A DNA stretch of 64,000 nt from Ariolimax columbianus (lineage: Eukaryota; Mollusca; Gastropoda; Stylommatophora; Arionidae): the NCBI GenBank assembly GCA_036924085.1, contig JAVGWX010000013.1, positions 43,286,175 through 43,350,174 on the forward strand, given 5' to 3'. How positions within the stretch are numbered: the first letter of the stretch is position 1; every line of letters begins with the position of its first letter. Below the pieces are notes generated by a model. That model was not told where the DNA came from, searched no databases, and was given only the letters and a program-made list of their open reading frames with translations. Both the position numbers and the translations under genes were made by a program. Shown in pieces: positions 22,868 through 35,615 of the stretch.

Positions 22868-23160
22868 GCAAAGAACGGTGGCAACATCATGAGACGGTTT
22901 TGTCTTGATGATGTAACTTACGCTGTATTTGGAATATAGTGAGGAAGAAACTTCGCTGGTCATCAACCTCACTCTTTCGTCCCGAGCTATCTTGGATCAG
23001 TATAACGGCATACGTCAAGACGAGTGGAGGTAAATCAAGATGCAGGCACTCTGGTTCCACCTCACTTGAGATCAGAGGTAGATTGAAACTTGGGGATTCG
23101 ATTGTCGACCTTTTCTGTTAATCGTTTTGAGAGGCGAGTGCCTTATCTCTCGACCACAGC
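22868..23160 (-). mobile_element. SINE-like family B, minus-strand copy
   Basis: Minus strand from 23158: GGGGGTTGCTGTGGTCGAGA, then GACAATCGAATCCCC (B-box-like), matching the head of the copy at 8485. The body includes CAGTGCCTGCATCTT-like and GAAGTTTCTTCCTCAC phrases. Confidence 0.7.
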
Positions 23161-23644
23161 AACCCCCACGATACTGTAACAACTTAAATGCAAAAGCTAC
23201 ATCCCTGAAGTAGGCAACCAAAATTCTCATAAACTGTAAGGAGCGGGCAGAACAAATAGTGCTTGTTTTCACAGTGTTAACAGCCCTCAACAACCCACAC
23301 AAAAATGAAGTCGGCGCCCTAGCAGAGGCACTCAAACGCTGGCCCAGTGCAACATGTGTAACAGCGCTACTACTAGCTTACATAGTACTTGTTATCTAGA
23401 TATTACTGGTCACTGCGCCAATTTACTCTTCATGTAACAGCCCTCCCAGATACTTAGCTAGCAGATTCACATTTCTTACATCACTCAATTTACTCTGCCG
23501 TAAAGTGGCCTTATATCGCTTTCAACTCAATTACCATTTTCACAGGAATCAACATAGAGAACACTAAAACTGCTTTCAATATATTTATTACATATCTAAT
23601 AATTTACCACAATAATAACTGATCTAGCTATGACTTGTAGCAAC

Positions 23645-23880
23645 TGATTCGGATGGTTTCAAAATTGTGAACTCATCCCGGCAGCTCCTGCAGCTGAACT
23701 GGGACCAAATTGTCATGCTTTGCATTCACTTGGTTTACACCAGTCAGACCAAGAGAAGGATCCTACAGTTTGGGCAGCCGAAGGTATCCATATTCAGCGC
23801 TCAAGTTTGCACCATGGGGGCACTCACAGGGCACCACGAGTATTGTCTACAAAGACTGAGACGCCTATGATGATCTATGA
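23645..23880 (+). repeat. Dispersed repeat family G, partial copy
   Basis: Shares TTGTCATGCTTTGCATTC, ATCCTACAGTTTGGGCAGCC and the CACTCACAGG phrase with 45635-45855. The longer copy looks like the GC-richer 5' region of a LINE, but that is inference. Confidence 0.6.
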
Positions 23881-23954
23881 CTAATCTTATTAGAATGAGA
23901 CTGGGAGAATCTCTGAAACTACCCCAGGTTCTGTCTTCTATCACTAATTAACAA

Positions 23955-24125
23955 TATGCACTGCCGAAGACAGATGTGTCGGACCGAAAGGTACAAATAT
24001 CGCAGTCAATCTGTAAACTAGCAACACAACGCATTCCGTTCTTTGGACTACGTCCTGCTACTTGCAAAGTTCTGTTCAAGGCTTGGTAGTGGGAGATTGA
24101 GAATGAACGCAGAAAAAGAAGAACA
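23955..24125 (-). repeat. Dispersed repeat family F, inverted copy
   Basis: Inverted counterpart of 6465-6640, ending AGAAAAAGAAGAAC, which supports a GAA-type 3' tail on this strand. Confidence 0.7.
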
Positions 24126-24506
24126 AAATGCAACTAGTCTTCTAATTGGTGATATAACTATCTTGTGGTCGTGTAGTGCTCTTCGTCATCTGGCGACGTG
24201 GCTGGTCTCCGACAAGTCTGCAGCTTCGCTAAACTCTGGTCACTGCTGCAGAACAAATGATTTCTCACACGAACTGTATGTATGTGCTCCCTGCAGAGTC
24301 TATGGTATAACTCGCTGAGTTTGACCGCTTTTCTTCCTGCTGAGTTTCCCGACTCAGCTGATTGTTCCTTCCAGCGCACACAAGAACTGAATGTGTGAAA
24401 CCTACAACTGGGTCGACAACGATTCTCTCAATGCTGAGTTTACCGAATCAGCTTACTATTCTTTTCAGCAGACTCCAGTCCCAGAGTCAGTGAAATCTAC
24501 AGAAGC
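24126..24506. other. Target sequence left of the 4.1-kb LINE
   Basis: No gene recognised. Contains a loose duplication: GCTGAGTTTCCCGACTCAGC (about 24340) and GCTGAGTTTACCGAATCAGC (about 24432), both near-palindromic. Confidence 0.4.
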
Positions 24507-24518
24507 GTTCTGACTTTG
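24507..24518. repeat. Target-site duplication, left (GTTCTGACTTTG)
   Basis: Identical to 28616-28627 and immediately outside the 4.1-kb element, fixing its left boundary. Confidence 0.9.
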
Positions 24519-27500
24519 CCTATAGACACGAGTAGTGAAGACTCGATAGTCTGGTAAGACAACTTCCATAGGAGAGAAAACTCTGATCGTAAACAACTGC
24601 TGCCTTGCAGATAGGCTGGGGACAGCCAAAGGCTAAGGAGGGCATCCCTACAGAAACGCCTGTTGAAATCGGATGCACGGGGCCGCAAGCCTAACAAAAC
24701 AGTGCAACGTAAATCACAGTATGATGGCAGCACAACCTATTCGAAAAACGTATGGCGCTCATCCTGAGGAGACCCGCCAGGCAGCGATAGCGCCGGGCCC
24801 CACGCCTCGAAGGGGCCCACCCTTGACTACTGGTGGTCACCCACCCATGTGTCGTGGAGTCAAGGCACATGGCTATGGGGTAACGTCTATTGGCCAAAAC
24901 CTCAAGACCCTCAAAATACTACAGTGGAATGCGGAGGGAGTCATTAACAAAAAACTTTCCCTAACACACCACCTGCATGAAGGTAAGATTGACGTGGCAT
25001 GTATCCAGGAAACGCACCTCAACAATAACCATAAATTCTCAATCAGAGGATACCAGACCTTCCGTCTAGATAGAGAAGGCCACAAAGGAGGGGTCCTGAT
25101 ACTGACCAGAAACAGCATACCGAGTAGCGCGGTACCTGTCAATCACACCGGACAAGCAGAAATTGTAGGAGTTGACATAATGGCTCAAGAGACGAAGCTC
25201 CGCATTTTCAATCTGTACGGACCACCAAACAGAGACCTATCGCTCTCGAGTATGGAGGTCAGAGACTCCAACTGCATAGTAGTTGGAGATTTCAACAGCC
25301 ACTCGGAGAGATGGGGATACTCTGACACAGACAGCAGAGGTGACGAAGTGGAAGATTGGGAGATAGATGCAAATCTCTCCCTAATCAATAGGCCGGAGGA
25401 TAGCCCTAGCTTCTATTCAAGAACATGGCATACCACCTCGACTCCAGATTTGGCCTTCTCCACACAGGACATACACTATAAAATAGACCGCCAGGTGCTA
25501 AACCAACTGGCAGGTAGCGACCACAGGCCGATCAGGCTAACCATTGACATGGAAGTAGGCCCACAGGAAACAAAACCGCTCCCACGTTGGAATTACAAAC
25601 GAGCCGACTGGGACAGATTTGCAATCCTGACAGATGGGCTGTGTGAAACCATCAACACACGAAACACCAAAATGAAGCCCATGGTAGAGAGCCTAAGCAA
25701 GGCAATAATGCAAGCCGCCACTGAAACCATCCCAAGAGGAGCTAGGAAAAACTATAAGCCCTACTGGAATGATGAGTTACAGAAAGTGGAAGATGCGGTA
25801 ACAAATGCTAGGAACATGGCAGAACGAGAAAAATCCATGGAGGCAAACATCGCCCTTAAAGCCGCCGCGGCGCAGTACAAACACACTCTCAAGCAAACAG
25901 CAAGAGAAAGCTGGAAAAATAAAACGGAAAGTTTAAACCTGGACAAAGAAGGGAACAAGCTATGGAAGCTAGTCAGAGCCATGAATGACGAAACCCCGTC
26001 AAATAAACAAATTACTATCAAGCAGGGCGAGAACTTGATCACAGGTAAGAAAGCCGCAAACGCCTTTGTCGATCACTATGCCAAAGCAAACCACATCGAG
26101 GTCCCTGCAGATAAGCATACAGACATTAGCGAAGAGCTAAAGGGTCACGAAAACATAAATACGGCTCCTGAAGAGCACATGATGGCCAAACTAACAATGC
26201 GCGAAATGGAAGAGGCTATGAGAACACTAAAGAAAAGGAAATCTCCCGGAAAAGACGGGATAACAAACGAAATGCTGATGGGGCTGGGCCAAACAGCGAA
26301 GAAAAAACTACTATCAGTCCTGAACCAAAGCTGGAAGAGGGGTATTGTACCCCAGGCATGGAAAGATGCAATACTGGTACCAGTACCAAAAACAGGAAAG
26401 GACAAAACAGATCCGAATGGATACAGGCCCATAAGCCTACTGAGCTGTGTCGGCAAGCTGATGGAACGGATGATAAACACCAGACTGATGTGGCATCTGG
26501 AAGAAAAACGAATACTAATTCCACAGCAAGCCGGCTTTAGACAGCACAGATCCACTGAGGACCAGGTCATCCTCATAGCCCAGGAAATAGAAGATGCCTA
26601 CCAGGCACAGAAACACACATTAGCTGTTTGGGTGGATCTGGAAAAGGCATTTGACAAAGTCTGGAAGGATGGACTTAGAGTCAAGCTAAGAAGAAGTGAT
26701 GTCTGTGGGAAGATGTACAAGTGGATCAACCACTACCTCAAACAAAGAACGGCCAGAGTCCAAGTACAAGGGCAGATGAGCAAAAAGGTGACACTCGAGC
26801 AGGGAGTACCCCAAGGGGGAGTATTGTCACCCACACTCTTCCTGGTATATATAAACGATATTACAGAGAATATACCAAGAAGAGTCCATAGCTCAATGTT
26901 TGCAGACGATCTGGCTATGTGGACCTCTGAAAAGAATCTCACCATAGCAAGAAATCGAGAAATCGGATGCAAACGGCCCTAACATCGCTGGAAGAGTGGG
27001 CGAACTCATGGCTGGTCAAAATAAACGAGGAGAAAACCACGTGCACAATATTCTCGCTCTCATTAAAACCCCAAAGTACCAAATTAAGCCTAAATGGCAA
27101 AATCCTGCAGCCAAACGACAACCCAACCTATCTGGGAGTCACATTTGATCGGCGCATGACATGGAAAAGTCAGATTGAGAGAAACCGAATGAAAGCCAGA
27201 GAAAGAATGGCGATCATGAGGAAGCTTGCTGGCACAAGCTGGGGAGCAGACGAAGGCATACTAAAGAAACTGTACACTGGAAGAGTGAGACCAGTTCTCG
27301 AGTATGGCATTGCGGCATGGACAACAGCAGCGAAGGCGAACTTCGATAAAGTTAACAAACTTCAAAACCAAGCCATGAGAATTATAACAGGTGGCATGAA
27401 GTCAACGCCAATTGTAGAACTTGAAAAGATTACAAAACTGCAATCCATGACCGATAGAAGAGACTGCAGAGCCCAGCTGCAGTCAGAGAAACTCCGAAGA

Positions 27501-28615
27501 CTGACGGACCATCCAATGTACCAGAGACTAAACAATTTGGGAAACGGGAAACTAAAGCGGAGAAACTTTGCAGAAATAGCCAAAGCAAAGATGCACGAAG
27601 ATCCCATAAACGCACTAACAACACCAAAACCCATCACTACTGTACGAAAACCTACTTGGAGGCAGGATATATTTCCAGAGGTGGTAGAAAATATACCAGG
27701 TATTGCAAACAAAAACTGCCAGAGTGAAAAAGAAAGGAGAGACACTACCCTAAGCTTCATAACGAAAAGCTACCCAAGCATGGACTGGACCCATGCATAC
27801 ACCGACGGTTCTGTAACAAACACTACACAGAACGGAGGGGCAGGAGCATTCCTGAACCTACCAAATGGCAGAAAAATAACACTGTCATTCGCTACTGGTA
27901 AGTACACGAGCAATTTCAGAGCAGAGGCAGAGGCACTGAGGGCGGCAGTGGAAGAAATGGTAACACACAGTGAAAATGAGAGCCATATAGTCCTGCTGAC
28001 AGATGCTCTCGAAGTAGTCACAGCGCTAAAAAGCCAGAAAAACACTGAGCTTAATGACTTAAGAGCAGCACTCTGCAAACTGTGCCAACAGTCCGCACCA
28101 AAAAGGGTAGTGGTACAGTGGGTTCCGTCACACTGCAACATCCAAGGCAACGAGGAGGCAGACAGACTGGCAAAAGAAGGTGCAAGGCTACCACAAATAG
28201 ATACCAGTATGACGTACGAAGAGTCAAAACGGCTTATCAAAGCCAGGTACATGTCCAAATGGGAAACCGAACATACTGGTTACACCAAAAACGATGCCTA
28301 TTACCAGTTGAACCGAAGAGAGCAGGTCGTTGTCTTCAGACTTCGCACTGGCCACAACAGACTGAGGTACCACCTTTTCAACAAATTGCAGATAGGGTGT
28401 ACCGACGAATGCCCGTGCGGTACTGGTAAAATGACCACTGAATATCTGCTGCAGAACTGCCCGACATACGAGGATCAGAGAGAGCAGATGTGGCCATTGC
28501 CAGTGGAACTGCAAGACAAGCTCTATGGTAGTGGCGAGAGTCTCAGGATGACCGCCACTTTTTTCGAGAAAATAATGGTTACTGTCTGACTGTGTACGCA
28601 GAAGAAGAAGAAGAA
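24519..28615 (+). mobile_element. Near-intact non-LTR retrotransposon (EN-RT-RNase H)
   Basis: A 4,097-bp insert bounded by the 12-bp duplication. A leader of about 154 bp precedes ATG 24673, and the 3' end is a GAA-type tail (28600-28615). It contains a single open region with endonuclease, reverse transcriptase and RNase H; no separate gag-like ORF1 was found upstream within the duplication. An RNase H domain in a non-LTR element points to the I/Ingi/Loa-type superfamily rather than CR1, RTE or L2. Relatives lie at 16560, 29332, 36009, 40552, 52800 and 55148. The absence of ORF1 could be natural or could reflect mild 5' truncation. Confidence 0.92.
24673..28589 (+). pseudogene. Retrotransposon polyprotein, one frameshift
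   Basis: The first frame, 24673-26982 (769 codons), carries an AP-endonuclease: QWNAEGV at residues 84-90, QETH 112-115, GDFNSH 205-210 and SDHRP 282-286. It then has RT motifs: SPGKDG near 524, GYRPISLL near 582, the AFDKV aspartate near 660, GVPQGGVLSP near 718 and FADD at about 743-746. A one-base loss (or two-base gain) near 26950-26967 moves the sense into a second frame, 26967-28589 (540 codons). That frame carries the RT thumb (YLGVTFD), RNase H (YTDGS about 277, RAEAEAL, LLTDA, QWVPSHC near 381 and ADRLAKEG) and a terminal CPCGTG-H/Y-C zinc knuckle. All catalytic residues I can locate are present, so the insertion is young or recently inactivated. The frameshift falls in the middle of RT just after FADD, an unlikely place for programmed shifting. 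Confidence 0.93.
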
Positions 28616-28627
28616 GTTCTGACTTTG

Positions 28628-29330
28628 AGTCGCTGGAGAAGGTTCGTTTCATTAGGCAAAAATGCAAATATCCAAGGAACAAAGTTGACAAACCTCCCGC
28701 CCAGCGCTGTCTGTTTTGTTTTGTGTTTCAGCCTTTATTGGCCTATTTGTTTCCTTCTATTCAACATGGCCGCCGGTCACGAGATACTTCTGTTCCCTCT
28801 ACGTTGATCAGTCAGTAGCCTGGGTCGCTACTAAACCTGGACCGCCTGTCAATCTAACAAGTTTCTCCTTCCTGGGGCCACTATTAACGTCTATGGCTAT
28901 GCCAATCTCAATATGACAGCTTGTCATCAAATCGCTAGTAGCTCAAAATTCCCTCTCCATATTACAATAGGTGGTCCTACACATATTACATCTTTCTATG
29001 ACAATTAGACACTATTACTAATAGCGATGCACTATTTCCTCCATTATACTATCAGAATTACTTTCACCAACAATTTGGGACACTGCTGTTAAATCTCTAT
29101 AACTATTAGCGTCGAACTTAGTACAGTAAAACATTTCTCCTCTTCTGTCCGAGTTATCGGACAGACACAAATCCAGCCCGGTTTTGCCGAGGCATGCACG
29201 ATGTATATGACCTGTGAACTCTCTGCCTCAGCTGACGTTAGCCTTTTAGTGGACAAGTCGAAAGTTATGACTCCCATGATTCCTACAGGTCATTTTTCAT
29301 CTATCGGGCAGCAACGCAGTTACACAAAAG
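28628..29330. other. No recognisable gene
   Basis: Moderate complexity, short frames only. Confidence 0.35.
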
Positions 29331-29331
29331 A

Positions 29332-29813
29332 AGTACAGTTCAGTGGATACCAACTCACTGCAACATCCCAGACAACGAAGATGCAGACAATAACATATAA
29401 CATATGACGAGACAAAAGCAAATATCAAGGCTACGAACAGATCAAAATGAAAAAAGAGATCCCACTGGTCAAATAGAACATGACACCTACTTTAACTTTT
29501 CAGACGAGATAAGGTGATCATCTTCCGGCTGCGCACAAGACACTGAGATGTCTTTATAATATATTCAATATTGACACTACAACATTTCTACCGTGACACA
29601 GCATCTATGGCAGAGGAACACCTGGTGCAGTCCTGTCTGTCATACACTAGCGAAAGAAGTAGCACGTGGCAGCAACTAGTGTTCTTTCATGAAAAACGAT
29701 ACGGCAGTGCACAGAGCATCGAGTTGACTGATGTCTCTGTTAGAGTCATCGAAGTCGAAGAAGAAGAAGAAGAAGAAGAAGAAGAAGAAGAAGAAGAAGA
29801 AGAAGAAACAAAA
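29332..29813 (+). pseudogene. RNase H LINE fossil with GAA tail
   Basis: Reads FSGYQLTATSQ in one frame, but QWIPTHCNIPDNEDAD in another, the RNase H motif seen at 28110. A degraded C-terminal region leads to IIFRLRT-like sequence at 29517 and a 3' GAAGAA tract (29757-29810). The internal part is shortened and scrambled. Confidence 0.65.
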
Positions 29814-29815
29814 TG

Positions 29816-30270
29816 ATTAATTTCATGAAACAGCCGTTATCCTAGCAAGTCATTAATGCTGACAGACCTCTTTTCGGTGAGTGTGGGGAAGGCCCAGTAA
29901 TAAGACCTCACATAGTGACAGCTTAACATTAACCAGGACCAGGACCATAAACGGAGAAGGCAGTCCCTATGCTGCTGGGTAGGCTAAATGTTAAAGGAAA
30001 CTTTATGCAAGTGTGCAGTCTGAAAGTTACACTACCATTTAAATGTAATGTTCCTGAACTTTACATTAGGACCTACTTTCTACATTAAAGTTGAGCAGCC
30101 CAAGTACTCCTACATATGAAACGCGACGTTACGACTGCAGTTTGTTGGTTTTTTTTAAAACAGGTTTTTGCCTATCAGAGGCTTCCATCTGTGATTTTGT
30201 GCTAAATGTTTCATTGCACTCGACCGCAGCTTTTTATGAGGCATGACGACCAGTTCACCCCCTCGTTGCT
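29816..30270. other. No recognisable gene
   Basis: Nothing identified. Confidence 0.35.
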
Positions 30271-30279
30271 TTACGCTTC

Positions 30280-30572
30280 CTAAAAGGTCAAGTAGCCATT
30301 TACTTTCGGGCAAACTGGTGCGTTTTTCTTCCGTTCACCTTATTTCTATTTTCCCAAAGGTGATGTGCGTTGCATTGTGTTTTTATTTTGTGCATGTCGG
30401 CCCAGCGCATCCGACTTCGGCATTCATTTTATGTAAGGGTCTGCATTCTACTGCATTTTCTAAGGGTGTGTTTCCCCGGGGTAACGGCCGCTGTTGTGAT
30501 GGGGAGCGAACCCAGCACCTTCAGATTGTGAGCCGTGTCATTTTACCACCAGCCCACACCTCCCCATTGGCG
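30280..30572 (-). mobile_element. SINE-like family C, copy 2
   Basis: Same unit as 13295-13610 and same orientation. The minus strand begins GGGGAGGTGTGGGCTGGTGG, has a GGTTCGCTCCCC B-box and keeps the CTTACATAAAATGAATGCCG phrase. Confidence 0.75.
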
Positions 30573-30719
30573 CGTATCACTACCAATTTGCGAACTTGGT
30601 ACATTTGCCATATGAACTAAACTCTCTAACCACTCTACCACTCAAAGGTACTGCTTACAAAGTTTGCCCCAAATCCCTTTATTTGTCCCTGCAGATGTCT
30701 ACGCCTACTCACAATCGAT

Positions 30720-31110
30720 GTTTCGTCTATTACGACATGTTTTGCGTGTAAGATGAAGTGAGCCTATTCTCCCCCGATGTTCATAATTGGGTACAGGGAT
30801 CGAAACTGTTTAAGATTGAAGTATCGACATGTGTTAAGGTTGAATGTATAGACATGTGTTAGAATGATTTGGGTTGGCCACATTGCGAGAATGCGACCAG
30901 ACCACATTGTTCACGCAACCTTCTACAAAAAACATCAGAAAAAAGGGCGAGAGGTAGACCGAAGAAAAGGTAGATAGACACCGCAATCGAGACCTGCCGT
31001 AAAATGAAAATTTTTACTCTGGCCACGAGAGAAAGACAATTGAAGGATATAAATATAGGAAGGGGAGAGAAGGTGATAGTCTTCATGAGTTATTAAGGCA
31101 AAAAGTTTAG
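30720..31110 (+). pseudogene. LINE RT C-terminal remnant
   Basis: Encodes WVGHIARMRPDHIVHATF, then an RGRPKKR-W-D segment and a RKAA-type end, with stops. This is the end of an RTE/L2-like polyprotein. Confidence 0.65.
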
Positions 31111-31289
31111 CAGAACTTTGCAGATATCATGATAAGAAGGATATGAGTCGCTTACATAAGATCCGCTTTAGCAAAGGGATAGCCTGATTAGAGCATGTTA
31201 TTGGGGACCACATATTTTAGAACCTTTGTGTTTTTTTTAAATAATTTCTTTTAATTTTTCCCAACAAGCACGAGGGCTCATAAGAGCGT

Positions 31290-32515
31290 CAGACCCGATT
31301 ATGATAATGGCAGATGGAAATGCAAAAGTTTGAACAGGCAATAGTAACTACATTGATAAACTAAATACAACATGTAAAGAATACAGCATTAAAATTAACG
31401 TAGAAGAAATGCTGAGGCCATTAAGATATCTAGAATAGCCGTAGAGATCAATATCGTTCTTGAAAAACAACAAACAGGTGAACGATTTAACATATTTAGG
31501 AAGCATTTTACCAGCAAACAGGTGAAAGATTTAACATATTTAGGAAGCATTTTACCAGCAAACAGGTGAAACATGTAACATATTTAGGAAGCATTTTACC
31601 AGCAAACAGGTGAAACATGTAACATATTTAGGAAGCATTTTACCAGCAAACAGGTGAAACATGTAACATATTTAGGAAGCATGTTTTCAGCAAACAGGTG
31701 AAATATTTAACATATTTAGGAAGCATGTTATCAGCAAACAGTTGAAAGATTTAACATATTTAGGAAGCATGTTATCAGCAAACAGTTGAAAGATTTAACA
31801 TATTTAGGAAGCATGTTATCAGCAAACAGTTGAAAGATTTAACATATTTAGGAAGCATATTTTAAACAGCAAACAGGTGAAAGATTTCACATATCTAGCA
31901 AAAAATTGTTAAACAGCAAACTGGTGAAAGATTTCACATATTTAGGAAGTATGTTTTCGGCAAACGGAAAAATTACAGCTGTAAACCAACAAAGTTGCAA
32001 TAAGGCAAATCAGATCATTAGACAAGTAACTCAAATACTAAATTGCAAGCACGTGACAATAACTACCAAATGAGCTTTATACAACATAATTTTGGTCCTG
32101 ACCATTTGCTACCAATGTCAAAACTGGGCATTAACGTCAAATAAAAAACGACACATTGTAACAGCAGAAATGAAATGCCTGCGAAAAATTGTGGACTTAA
32201 CAAGGAGAGATAGGATCAGAAACAATGACATCAGGAGACTGGTGGGAACAACAACAGCATTGGACTACATCAAAAGACAGCAACTGAAATGATTTGGCCA
32301 CTTAACATGACTACCACCACACAGCGCCTTCTAACAAGCAATGTTATTTAGATACAACGGATTCAAGGCCAAAGGCAGACCAAGAAAAAGGTGGATTACA
32401 GAAATATATGAGGCGGCGGATGCTGCTGTGCATCAGGCACACAGTCTAGCTCGTTCTAGAGATAAGAGATGTTTCACAACCTGTCGCTGAAAGGCGAAAC
32501 AGGATAAGCGAAAAG
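31290..32515 (+). pseudogene. LINE RT remnant interrupted by a minisatellite
   Basis: Upstream, the ADGNAKV-INKLNTTCKEYSIKIN segment corresponds to the RT palm after the YADD motif. The LTYLGS strand motif follows and is where the 44-bp repeats sit. Downstream come KANQIIRQV, then EMKCLRKIVDLTRRDRIRN and DIRRLVGTT, a KGRPRKRWI block and a degraded end running into GAAAAGAAAGAAAG. The 42600-42985 fragment is from the same family (EMKCLCRMLGVTR, DRIRNEDIRRQVGTT). Confidence 0.82.
31470..31965 (+). repeat. 44-bp minisatellite inside LINE RT, about 11 copies
   Basis: The unit contains AACATATTTAGGAAGCAT followed by AGCAAACAGGTGAAA; AAGCAT recurs at 31501, 31545 and 31589 and onwards. In the LINE frame it encodes VKDLTYLGSMLSANK-like sequence, that is, one RT strand repeated. 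Units fall into ACCAGC, TTCAGC and ATCAGC subtypes arranged in blocks, consistent with stepwise local expansion. Confidence 0.93.
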
Positions 32516-32519
32516 AAAG

Positions 32520-33785
32520 AAAGACCTCTCAAAGTACTGTATATTTATGTTTCCATCAAAGCAGGGAATATATGCCTTTTAAGACCTTTGATGCGGAGAG
32601 GACAAATGAGCTGATGTGATCAGTATTCCCCGATAATAAGCGCTACAAAAGTATGTCTGTATCTGTAAAACGTTATTGCACTAGACCTGTGATGAACAAC
32701 CAGGCATATACAGTGTCGGATCACCCGTCTAGAAAGAACTAACTTTTAATACTGGAGGTCCGTCTTGGTTACCCCGTGGTGTCAGAAGACAGGAGAATAG
32801 AACTACTGGCCAAACAAAATTTAATAATAAATAAACGGATATAATATACTGAGAAAAACCCACTGATCCATAGAAACCACACTGAAAGAGAAACTTTATG
32901 GACTGTATGGAAACTATTTAAGACAGTGAAGTTTACACAAACAACAACGTTGCGGATATAGACACTATATTTTCAAGCGAACGAAAAACAAAGAAGAAGA
33001 AGAAGTGGATGTTGATCGTTGTAAGAGCTATCTTCTTGCACAGAAATATACATACGGGTACTTGATACTCACCCAATGATCAGATAGTGAACCACGTCAA
33101 TCACTTTATGATAACTATGAAATGGAGACGCTCCTTACAATGTATCTTCAAACATTGTCAACTATCTACCGCCATCCCCACCTTTAATACAGTTAGCTAC
33201 CTAAGTACATCCCGAGTGGACCGCTGGTGTCTTTGTGTATTACAAAGACAAGAATAGCACCACTGCCCAACAGAGAGCATGTCATGAGAGGCGACTAACT
33301 GTGCGACATAGCATAACACCGGCCATGGTTAGGTGGGTGTTAAGTGCAGCATAGATGGCGCCTAAGGTTGCGGGTCTACTTTGCTATAATATTTGAATCT
33401 ATTAAGATGCACTCGCACATCGGTTAACCACCCTCCGAGTCACCTATCCCAAAAGCAGCGGAGTAATACGCTACTCGAGTTTAGCCCTCTAAGCAGGAAA
33501 ACCTCCTTCCGACTGCATCCAGCTCACGCCCGAGGTGGGACCTGCACAGGAGCATCCACTCCTGTAGAAGTACCAGTCGACTAAGACTAAGTGCAAAGTG
33601 GACGCCACACTCACGACACGTGACTCACTGACTACTTACAATTGTCTGCATGTTCTCTGATCAGGTAGTTCTGTGGTGCTGAATGGAGAGTTCAGAGAGA
33701 GTAATCTGTTAAGCTTTGACACGCAGCTGTCCTAGATTTGTTACAAACAATTCTTTTGGATTATTTATGCTTGCAATTAGAAGAT
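32520..33785. other. Mostly unassigned; possible LINE tail and SINE-A scrap
   Basis: A GAAGAAGAAGAAG tract at about 32992-33005 ends a segment from about 32700 that may be a decayed retroposon. The part at 33300-33390 (ATAGATGGCGCC, GCGGGTCTACTTTGCT) resembles the interior of SINE family A. No gene seen. Confidence 0.4.
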
Positions 33786-33789
33786 CATG

Positions 33790-34165
33790 TTCATACTTCC
33801 TGTCTTCAGTCAGCAATATTCTTGATGTATGTCCTCAGCCAGCAATGATCTTGATTTATGTCTTCAGCCAGCAATGATCTTGATTTATGTCTTCAGCCAG
33901 TAATGATCTTGATTTATGTCTTCAGCCAGTAATGATCTTGATTTATGTCTTCAGCCAGTAATGATCTTGATTTATGTCTTCGGCCAGTAATGATCTTGAT
34001 TTATGTCTTCAGCCAGTAATGATCTTGATTTATGTCTTCAGCCAGTAATGATCTTGATTTATGTCTTTAGCCAGTAATGATCTTGATTTATGTCTTTAGC
34101 CAGTAATGATCTTGATTTATGTCTTTAGCCAGTAATGTTCTTGATGTATGTCCTCAGCCAGTAAT
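33790..34165. repeat. 29-bp minisatellite, about 13 copies
   Basis: Unit AGTAATGATCTTGATTTATG plus TCTTCAGCC, with TTTAGCC and TCGGCC variants clustered. Flanking units are more divergent than central ones. Confidence 0.95.
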
Positions 34166-34860
34166 GATCTTGATTTGTGTCACCAGTCGGTAATGGTCTC
34201 GATTTTCGCATGTCTTTAATGGATTAATTTTTTGACCTGAATGCATAAAGCAAACAAAATGGATCTCTGGATAAGTCCTATAGGCAATCTTCTCGATCTC
34301 TGGATAAGTCCTACAGGCAATCTTCTCGATTTCTGAATATAACCAGCAAAAAATTGTCATATTTTCCTAAGTTGGACTGCCGGATTGTTCGTATTGTTTA
34401 ATTATCAGCAACATTAAATATTTTTTGTTAGTTATCCCAACAATAAATATGCGGTTTCCTGTGTTGGAACAAGTATGTAGTCCAATCAACCAAATTATAT
34501 TGCAATTCCTTAGTTCTGAATCCTTTCTCTCAATCAATGTATTTATCTCCCATTAAAGTTGATAGTAGCAGGCGTTAAGTGCACTGAACAAATGTTTGCA
34601 GACTTGCTTCTTTATAGCCACGTAAGGCACGCATTAAGATCATGTTTCGATCCTGTTACACGTCACAGTCAGCGTTCAGTTTGTATCACGTGTCTGCCAT
34701 GTGTGTGACACACTGTCTGTCAACATTCAGCCATTAAGTGTTTTTTTTTAAACACACCTTCGTTCCGGTTTTAAAAATATGTTCTCTTATTTTCTAATTA
34801 TCAGAAGCAAAGTTAGTAAGACCAGAGAAGCTGTCTACTTGTGATTGGAAGCGTGTTCCA
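34166..34860. other. No recognisable gene
   Basis: Contains a short duplication of GATCTCTGGATAAGTCCTA near 34262 and 34296. Otherwise AT-rich. Confidence 0.4.
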
Positions 34861-34864
34861 AGGC

Positions 34865-35397
<533 letters not shown>

Positions 35398-35614
35398 AGT
35401 ACGGAGCGTTTTCCAATGCTTAGGTTCACCACGAGGAATTATAGGGCTGGGGAATAAAGGCCGCTTTGCCATTGCAGTCCCCACGCACTGTACAAGCTAT
35501 GTTTTTATTTTACCAACGATAGAAAAACAAGTTATAATTGTACTGGGGTATTGAGCACGTGCCCTAGCGATAAGAAGACCAGCACCCAAACCACTAAGCC
35601 AGTCTTATATCGTT
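35398..35614. other. Unassigned
   Basis: No feature recognised. Confidence 0.3.
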
Positions 35615-35615
35615 T

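Noticed and set aside
24673..28589. Programmed ribosomal frameshift between two retrotransposon ORFs
   Set aside because: The shift lies inside RT directly after FADD; known programmed shifts separate whole ORFs, so a decay indel is more likely.
33790..34165. CRISPR-like regular direct repeats
   Set aside because: Units are contiguous with no unique spacers, and the genome is eukaryotic. Other arrays here fail the same test.
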